Assembly (NCBI RefSeq): GCF_910592395.1
Contig: NC_088311.1
Coordinates: 17,050,501 to 17,114,500 of the forward strand
Direction: 5' to 3'
Source: Lineus longissimus
Lineage: Eukaryota > Nemertea > Pilidiophora > Heteronemertea > Lineidae
Length of the DNA stretch: 64,000 bases
Part shown: in pieces, positions 57,883-64,000 of the stretch
Numbering within the stretch: the stretch's first letter is position 1
How the letters are laid out: each line of letters starts with the position of its first letter
Notes under the pieces: model-generated
The model's input: the letters and a program-made list of their open reading frames with translations, nothing else
Database searches by the model: none
Told to the model about the DNA's origin: nothing
Program-made: the position numbers and the translations under genes

Positions 57883-58784
57883 TGATATGGAGATTCGCAA
57901 TGCATTGTTCCATTAGGATCCACTCTGGCCAGGACATACGCCTTCGTTAAGCAAGGGGTCTATTATTCGCAGGGGGGGGGGCAGTGTTTTGAGTAGTTTA
58001 ATGATTCTGTTCAAAAAAACTTTGGGACTTGTATTATCTCATGCTAAGTTATAGCATTGCTGTGAATGAAGAACATCAAACATACCAAAACCATCTAAAG
58101 GGAACACTGCGTGGGACGTTCTTGAGAGCTAACTCGTTCTGTGAGAAGGCCTCATAATTCCCCAATGATCAAAGGAATACATCTTCCAGATTGCTGGATT
58201 TGAGTAGGCCTATTGACCATTGTCCATAATAAAGAACTTCAGAAGCACTCACACTTTGAATGATCAATAAAATACTTAGCACCCCCATCCCTCCTATATA
58301 GTACCAGGTCACAAGTCTTACTCATCAAAGAATGCCAAAACACTATGCCAAAATATTTCCATGAAAGACTTGGAAAACTCTAAGATTTGACAAACATGGG
58401 TAAAGATACTAAGTTGGTTTTGGAGATACATGTAAGCTTACATGTAGATGGTTCAGAAGTTATGAAGATTTGAAAATATTGGTAATTAAGCAACAGCCTT
58501 GGGTAGGGTACCAAAACATAATTCGTGGAAACACTCTTATATGAAAGATTGGCCCCACAAACATGGGTAAAAGAGACAAAAGTCTTTTGTAATATGGTAT
58601 GTAATGTAATATGACTATAATGGCTGAGAAGTTATCTACACTTGTAATTTTGGCAATGTCCACCGGGTTTTGGTTGGGGGTACCACCGCAAGGACTCTAG
58701 AAGCCCTTCAACACTGTTGAAGACACTTTCATATGAAAGATTGACTCAATAAACATGGGTAAAGACACCAAGTTTGTTGCAAAG
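57883..58784. other. Spacer between the inverted GCCTT arrays
   Basis: A polyG tract near 57971 and repeated words 'catgggtaaagacac', 'atgaaagattg' (58360-58750) suggest an old degenerate tandem repeat. No gene. Confidence 0.5.
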
Positions 58785-59224
58785 TAGGAAGAAGGCGAAA
58801 TGGGAAGAAGGCGAAATAATACAAAGGCGGGGCGGGTAAAGGCGAGATAGGATGAAGGCGAATTAGGACAAAGATAAACTAGGACAAGGTAAAATTGGAG
58901 AAGGCAGACTAAGACAATGGCAAACTGAGACGAAGGCAAGAATGGATAAGGCAACTTGTGATAAGGCAAAATAAAACAGAGGCAAAATAGCATAAGGCGA
59001 AAAATGAAAAGGCGAAAAAAGACAAAGGCAAGATAGAATAAGGCGGATTGGGAAGAGGCAAAATAGAAAAAGGCAAAGTAGGAAGACGGCGAAATAGGAA
59101 GAAGGCGAAATAATACAAAGGCGGGGCGGGTAAAGGCGAGATAGGATGAAGGCGAATTAGGACAAAGGTAAATTAGGACAAGGTGAAATAGGAGAAGGCA
59201 GATTAAGACAATGGCAAACTGAAG
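58785..59224. repeat. GCCTT minisatellite array, inverted orientation
   Basis: The complement of the 56827-57460 array (AAGGCGAAAT units). A roughly 145-bp block starting 'aggaagaaggcgaaat' recurs 293 bp further on (58787 and 59080), so it has its own higher-order structure. Confidence 0.9.
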
Positions 59225-59228
59225 TAGT

Positions 59229-59650
59229 TTATGGGTGACTCTGGCTGATGATTGACCTAGTTAGGATTGCCCTAGTTTCAAGTGACCTTGACCTCCCATG
59301 GCCTTGACCTTGGAGGATAGGAACGATTTTAGAATGACCTTGACCGAGAAAGATGGTTTTAATTGACCTGGTTAGCCTTGCCCTAGTTTCAAGTGACCTT
59401 GACCTCCCATGGCCTTGACCTTTAATTGACCTAGTTAGCCTTGCCCTAGTTTCAAGTGACCTTGACCTCCCATGGCCTTGACCTTTAATTGACCTAGTTA
59501 GCATTGCCCTAGTTTCAAGTGACCTTGACCTCCCATGACCTTGACCTTTAATTGACCTAGTTAGCATTGCCCTAGTTTCAAGTGACCTTGACCTCCCATG
59601 GCCTTGACCTTGGAGGATAGGAATGCTTTGAGAATGACCTTGACCGAGAA
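59229..59650. repeat. 63-bp minisatellite
   Basis: Units of 63 bp starting TGACCTAGTTAGCATTGCCC and containing 'gaccttgacctcccatgg' are repeated, framed on both sides by a longer variant with 'ggaggataggaa...agaatgaccttgaccgagaaagatg'. Because 63 is a multiple of three, a repetitive open frame exists on the minus strand. Confidence 0.92.
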
Positions 59651-60411
59651 AGATGAGTGTTTGCCCACTCTTGTCCTTGAAACGGTGAAGGTTATTTTCA
59701 AACCATCTGTCACATTTGAAATGAGGGTGCATTGGTCAATTAACCCAGCAAATGACCCGAGGCAAGGGCCTAAAACATGTGCTGCAAAATGCACATGCAT
59801 AACAATGCATACAAAATTACCAACCATAGGCCCTATATCTTAACTTCCAAATTACAGAAAAATTATAAAGATAATTAAAATAAAAATCTCACCAAACTTT
59901 GCTCCATTGGTTCACTTTAAATCCCACAGATAACAAATCCTTAAAATCCAAAACTTCCAAGAAGAAATTGGAAAAGAAAGGGAACAACATCCTTTCTAAA
60001 CCTCCTCCACCATCTTCAAGTCCAAAAGAGGCCCACATAGAATGTAAGGGGCTACCTAGAGGCCCACAGAACCATAACCAATCAAAAATGTCAAAAGGGA
60101 GGCAAATTTAAAAGGTCCAAACCAGAGCTGCCTCCTATCCTAAGATTTTGAAACTAAATTAAAGACTGGGCTCTACAGTGTCCTTGACTTCCAGGGTCTT
60201 ATTTTTCCAGGGGGAGGGGGACACTTTCTACTTTTACACCGGCACGTTCCGAAACATCGCCGATGCGTGCGATCCATAGAAATGTGTGGTATTTTCCATC
60301 ACCAGGGCATAGACAAGCGTCCATAGAAATTGTCTCTACTCATGTTGATGTCCGGCTGTCAAGATGTCAAGAGAAAACATTGTATTCATTCCGTATCTTT
60401 CTAATGCTGTA
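59651..60411. other. Non-coding stretch
   Basis: One 70-codon Lys/Pro-rich plus frame (59899-60111) has no recognisable domain. Nothing else is seen. Confidence 0.4.
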
Positions 60412-60802
60412 TTATAAAACACTTGAATAAAATTGTTGTATTGCTATTTTTGCATCACGTTTCCAAATGAATGCGTGCAGAAGTGTGACAAAAGAGGCGT
60501 CCGGTATAGTGACCAGTAGGTATTGTGCATGTCTTCCAAGCTTCAGGGTTTTTACCCGTTTTTGGGTCGGGGTCATCGCTGGTTGGGATGTAAATGTGAA
60601 AAGTGTTATTGGTTTCGTTGACATTGCTCCAGGTGCGTGGATATTTTATCTCCGCAAGGCCGACCTCCCAATTTTCAGCAGAGCCGAGTCTGATGGCTGT
60701 GCTGAGCTGCTTTGTGTAATGACCTATTGTATTGTCGGGAAAGTATTTCAAGGAGCTATTGCAGGGTAAAGAAACATAAAAATGGTCATTAAAAGTAGTC
60801 AT
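60412..60802 (-). pseudogene. Polinton virion-protein-like ORF fragment
   Basis: An ORF from 60802 to 60455 begins with a short N-terminus, then residues LKYFPDNTIGHYTKQL and WEVGLAEIKYP. This combination recurs in proteins encoded beside Polinton/Maverick integrases, probably a minor capsid (penton-like) protein. Near position 60540 the frame breaks, and further homologous-looking sequence continues in a second frame to 60412. It lies downstream of and co-oriented with the integrase. Assignment to a capsid role is inference from neighbourhood. Confidence 0.55.
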
Positions 60803-61130
60803 TTTGCCTTAATTGGGAAAACGTTTCTTGGTTAATGCACGCGTGTTCTTTGGTATTGATGGATTCGGTAACAAGTAACCTAAACAGCTGCACAGGAGAG
60901 AGAGATCCACACAGTACTTTCACCGTTGGCAATAGCTATATCAATGAGAGCAGTAACGATCACTATGTAAATAATTATGATCTGGGCAAAGAAATTATCT
61001 CGGGTTTAGGGACATTGTGACCAAAAAGTTTCCAATTCTTCTGTTGTGAAGTGATTGAATCGTTGCCGTCGCCTTCCTTGTTTTCAGATCCGCGTGTCAT
61101 TTCTGCAATCATGCTTTGTTTACTCAAATA

Positions 61131-62273
61131 TCAAACGTGTCTGTGACAGTGTAGAATAAAACATAGATGTTGAACGTCTGCCTTGCGCACCCAACTGTTG
61201 AACTTTGCTGGATATCCATCCCATTTAATTAAATATTCTTTTGTTCTACCCCTGCCGTGTTCTGCAAGTATTCTCTCGAATTTATAGGTCTTTTCTGGCG
61301 ACACATCTACTTTCTGCAGCTCTTTTTCGTAAAGTGCCTAAGATGTTTTCACCTTGCGCGTCATGGACGCCGTACAGGGTTGGATGACTTTTAACGCGTC
61401 TTTTTATAGTGAAGATTTCTGTTGACCAGTTGGGTAAATAAGATTTTTCGAATAGCATTTTTGTCTTGCCAATCCTTACCTTATCGCCAATTTCAAATTT
61501 GAATTTGACGTTTTTTGTTGATAGGTTTTCTTTTGAGTAGAGTACGTGCCAAACGTCATCTGCATTACCCTCGTTCACCTCGCTGGGTTTCCTCTTGATG
61601 CTCCTATGCCACATGTTGTTGTATGAATGTAGAAGCTTCTGAAGAATTGACAGGTATGACAGAGTGTTCTGCCGTGTAAAGGCACAAAACACATGTGTTA
61701 TTTGAAAGTTATGTTGAAACACTCGATTATAGCTGCTTTAACCTCATTATTCGAAGTAAAAAAATTGATATTTTCTTTTTTTAGAAAGGCTTGAAATTTC
61801 TTGCCCAGAAACTCACCCCCCTTATCGGTTCTTAAATTTTTTGGTTTTCGCTTGGATGTGGCAAATATTTTAGAGAATGCATCCACCTGTTCTGCCCCTG
61901 TTTTAGTTCTTAAAGGGACCACCTACGCGAATTTCGAAAGCGTATCGATCACTGTGAGCAAATATTTATAGGGTTTATTATATTTGACTATTCTACACAA
62001 ATCAACGAGATCCGCTTCCCACTGTTCGGCGATGTCGGCGACAACAATACGCCTTCGTTTGAAATGGCGACGGATCGGCTTGTGGAGCGTGTATGTGGCT
62101 TGACTTCTTAACCATTTCTTGATGTCAGAGGTCGATATCTTACTACCGACCACCCTCTTTAAGGTATTTACACCTCCAAAACTACCGGAAATACCTGGTG
62201 TGTAATAGATCTTTTTCAATAGCCTGGCTGCTTTGTCACTACCACGCTTCCCAGCTTTCATTTTTGTCGTCAT
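61131..62273 (-). pseudogene. Polinton/Maverick integrase with chromodomain, decayed
   Basis: A retroviral-type integrase that would insert linear element DNA. In order: basic N-terminal part with the GSFGGVNTLKR segment, first D in EADLVDL, YLLTVIDTLSKFA, second D in LRTDKGGEF, E in AAIIECFN, then a C-terminal region (VWHVLYSKEN, DKVRIGK). It ends in a chromodomain (KTYKFERIL, EYLIKWDGYP, NSWVRKADV) near 61150-61320. Breaks: an in-frame TAG near 61923 (a Trp position by context), a frameshift near 61720, and another near 61300. All three catalytic acids are still readable, but no single frame covers them. Confidence 0.9.
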
Positions 62274-62277
62274 GTTT

Positions 62278-62586
62278 TCATGTGGAGAAGATGGTATCAG
62301 GACTGTCGAATACAGGAGAACTCTGTCTGTGAAACGTCGGAGAGTTCCAAGAAGCTAATGGGTCTCTCCTCCTCGACTTGGGCGTTTTATTGACCCCTAT
62401 ACCCTCCCTATCATTGAGTTTGAGTTTTTTCTTCCATTCCCTGTTCGTAATCATGTTACTGGATATTTCACCCTTACCATCGAGATAAGATAGGACCGAA
62501 TCAACGCCGACAGGAGGGCTAGAATGTTTTGCGTTTGAAGAGGCGTTTTGTATGACCGACTTGATATCGCTTCCTTTAAAGGCCAT
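62278..62586 (-). CDS. Polinton-associated hypothetical ORF
   Basis: A 102-residue frame ending 4 bp upstream of the integrase start. Basic and Ser-rich, with NREWKKKLKLNDREG. Its first few residues come from the TTAA junction with the Kolobok-like element, so the original N-terminus is lost. Function unknown. Confidence 0.45.
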   Translation of the reverse strand: MAFKGSDIKSVIQNASSNAKHSSPPVGVDSVLSYLDGKGEISSNMITNREWKKKLKLNDREGIGVNKTPKSRRRDPLASWNSPTFHRQSSPVFDSPDTIFST

Positions 62587-62880
62587 ATATCAAGGTTTTT
62601 TGCCATTTTCTGCTGTAAGACGATTTCAAAAGTGTACCTAACACTTTATACAATACAGAAAACCAAATGCAATTAGCTCCATCCATTTTGAAGATATAGC
62701 CAATTATGTGTTTGACAACTTGATTACCTAATCAGGCTAGCAACTGGCTTGTTAGAGCCAGGCGGCGGGTTCAGCAAAAGTTGTGATGTAGATCAGGTCA
62801 TCTGTACATGTCATGCAATCATAAAAGCAGGAGGGCCTTAATTAATTATGCACACCTGGAAGTAATGTGTTTCATTCACT

Positions 62881-63186
62881 ATGGTGTATTGTGTGGCTCC
62901 GAATTGTGTCAAGGCTAGCACAAAGAACAATCGAATGACGGATGGGACCCATTTTCATGAATTTCCAAAGCCAGTTGAACGAGAGAGGAGGAAGCTGTGG
63001 ATTCGGAAGTGCAAACGTTTGGAGTGTTGGAAGCCTGGGCCTTCGGCCAAACTTTGCAGTGATCACTTTATCGATACGGATTATCACATGAAGCCGGATA
63101 TCTGCATCCAACTGAATATTAAATGCCACTTGTTAAAAACAGCTGTTCCAACCATGTCAATTCCATTAAATGCCCGAGGCTGCTGA
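62881..63186 (+). CDS. THAP-domain protein of the Kolobok-like element
   Basis: 101 codons, essentially one THAP domain. Ligands: CVAPNC, then a Cys and His in KLCSDHF about 45 residues on. The invariant Trp is in KLWIRKCKR, and the FP motif in HEFPKPV. The C-terminal AVPTMSIP recalls the AVPTIF-type motif closing THAP domains. A catalytic region is absent, so it could only bind DNA, possibly the element's own ends. Confidence 0.88.
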   Translation: MVYCVAPNCVKASTKNNRMTDGTHFHEFPKPVERERRKLWIRKCKRLECWKPGPSAKLCSDHFIDTDYHMKPDICIQLNIKCHLLKTAVPTMSIPLNARGC

Positions 63187-63361
63187 GGTCGGTTGTTATA
63201 CATAATGTGTAGGCCCTATTGGGGCCTGTGATACCGCATAGTGTCTTCTTGTGTTCCAGCCATAGCAAGGTGACAGCGACACAGGTCAGTGTCAGTGACA
63301 GCCACTGTCAATGACAGATTATTGTCATCTGACATCTAGGCCTATCTAACGTTGCACGGCA

Positions 63362-63733
63362 TTATATCGTCACGTCAAGATGATTGTGCATAATACCGTC
63401 ACTTTTCAATAGTAGTTCAGCGTCATGACATAACTGGCGATACAACACTGACGAGGCGAAACAATATTGTGCAACATTAGTCTGTTCAAAATCATACATG
63501 TTATGCATCTGCAACCGTCTATCAATGTCTTCTTTGCTATATCGGCAGGTCTGCCATGCAAATTGATTAACCACAAATTCTAATCACTTTCGTCCGAATG
63601 ATCACTCTCATTATGATCTAGTGATATTAATGGCTCGAACATGTACGGCTCAACGTTTAAATATCCTTCTGTATCGACCAAAACATCCTCAAATTCACTG
63701 ATATCACTCTCTGAACTGTATGCGGAAGCCATC
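63362..63733 (-). pseudogene. Acidic ORF of the second Kolobok-like copy
   Basis: The same protein as 32796-33179. The start is shared, but a deletion near 63570-63590 removes the EVEDERPELN part and shifts the frame, leaving a separate 3' frame (63362-63574). Confidence 0.6.
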
Positions 63734-63803
63734 TTGCTTTGTTCTGACTGACCTGATCTACGTCATCAAAAAAATCCCTAGCGGCCACATGTGGAACTAA
63801 TCC

Positions 63804-63992
63804 AAGGCATTCATCACGTCTGTCTCCGCACACAATACAGCTCAAGTCGTCATCATTTTCAGCGCTTTGTTCCCTCCCACAAAAAAGGCAGCAACGCTGT
63901 GCAACACACAGATTGGGCACGTGCTCCTTTGAACCATCAGCCAGTATTTTCTCCTGTGTTGACTCAAAATCGTAGAATACAAACTTCATCAA
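63804..63992 (-). pseudogene. Polinton protein-primed DNA polymerase B fragment
   Basis: The frame reads in from the window edge: FVFYDFEST (an exonuclease I D-x-E motif), HVPNLCVAQRCC and CIVCGDRRDEC, as in the exonuclease region of Polinton/viral family B polymerases. It is cut off after about 60 residues by the Kolobok-like element. The rest of the gene would lie right of the window or has been deleted. Confidence 0.75.
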
Positions 63993-64000
63993 TTCTAAGG

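Larger units (their letters stand above)
62580..63803. mobile_element. Kolobok-like element, second copy, right end truncated
   Basis: It starts with TTAA (62576-62579) and AGGCCATATATCAAGGTTT, and is nearly identical to 32104-33240. Homology stops near 63803, without the right inverted repeat, where Polinton polymerase sequence begins. It retains a full THAP domain that the first copy lost. Confidence 0.85.

Noticed and set aside
59229-59732. Minus-strand frame of 167 codons with a 21-residue period
   Set aside because: It is the 63-bp minisatellite read in frame.

Overview
The window is eukaryotic nuclear DNA from an invertebrate animal. It is AT-rich, its genes have many small exons with GT/AG borders, and it is dense in DNA transposons, MITEs, a tRNA-derived SINE, a non-LTR retrotransposon and a Polinton. 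The repeat types and the receptor phosphatase architecture suggest a marine bilaterian, perhaps a lophotrochozoan (mollusc, brachiopod or relative). Nothing here fixes the species.

The main resident is a receptor-type protein tyrosine phosphatase (RPTP) on the minus strand, with its stop codon at 28539. I reconstructed 26 phase-compatible coding exons between 56004 and 28539: a split FTP (F5/8-C-like, fucolectin) domain, an 8-cysteine EGF module, three FN3 domains, one membrane helix, an active-looking first PTP domain (HCSAGVGRTG) and a second PTP domain whose signature lacks the essential Arg. A seventeenth-to-nineteenth-kb segment starts a second minus-strand gene of the same type: a signal-peptide exon (17703-17781), then an EGF exon (5826-5957) and another FTP-N exon (2106-2300), continuing off the left edge. 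A segmental duplication (1-4338 versus 53699-56826) carries the FTP-N exon at both ends, so this looks like a tandem RPTP cluster.

Two features of the RPTP gene stand out. A clean phase 1-1 kringle exon (51966-52196) sits between the two halves of the FTP domain. In addition, the 3' end of the PTP-D1 catalytic exon, together with its 5' splice site, has been amplified into about eleven tandem units (34981-35712), leaving a ladder of donor sites; one alternative donor would add exactly 21 in-frame codons.

The rest is mostly mobile DNA. A 5'-truncated LINE (8502-11810) lies inside a duplicated repeat family and borrows its start codon. A PIF/Harbinger element (about 21.7-24.7 kb) has a Myb-like ORF facing a transposase broken by a 13-bp duplication and by an 830-bp MITE with a 9-bp target duplication. 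Two copies of a TTAA-flanked, THAP-bearing Kolobok-like element occur, one in an RPTP intron (32104-33417) and one inside a decayed Polinton (60.4-64.0 kb). At 56.8-59.7 kb there are oppositely oriented GCCTT minisatellite arrays around a SINE, followed by a 63-bp minisatellite. Several intronic inverted-repeat elements are also listed.
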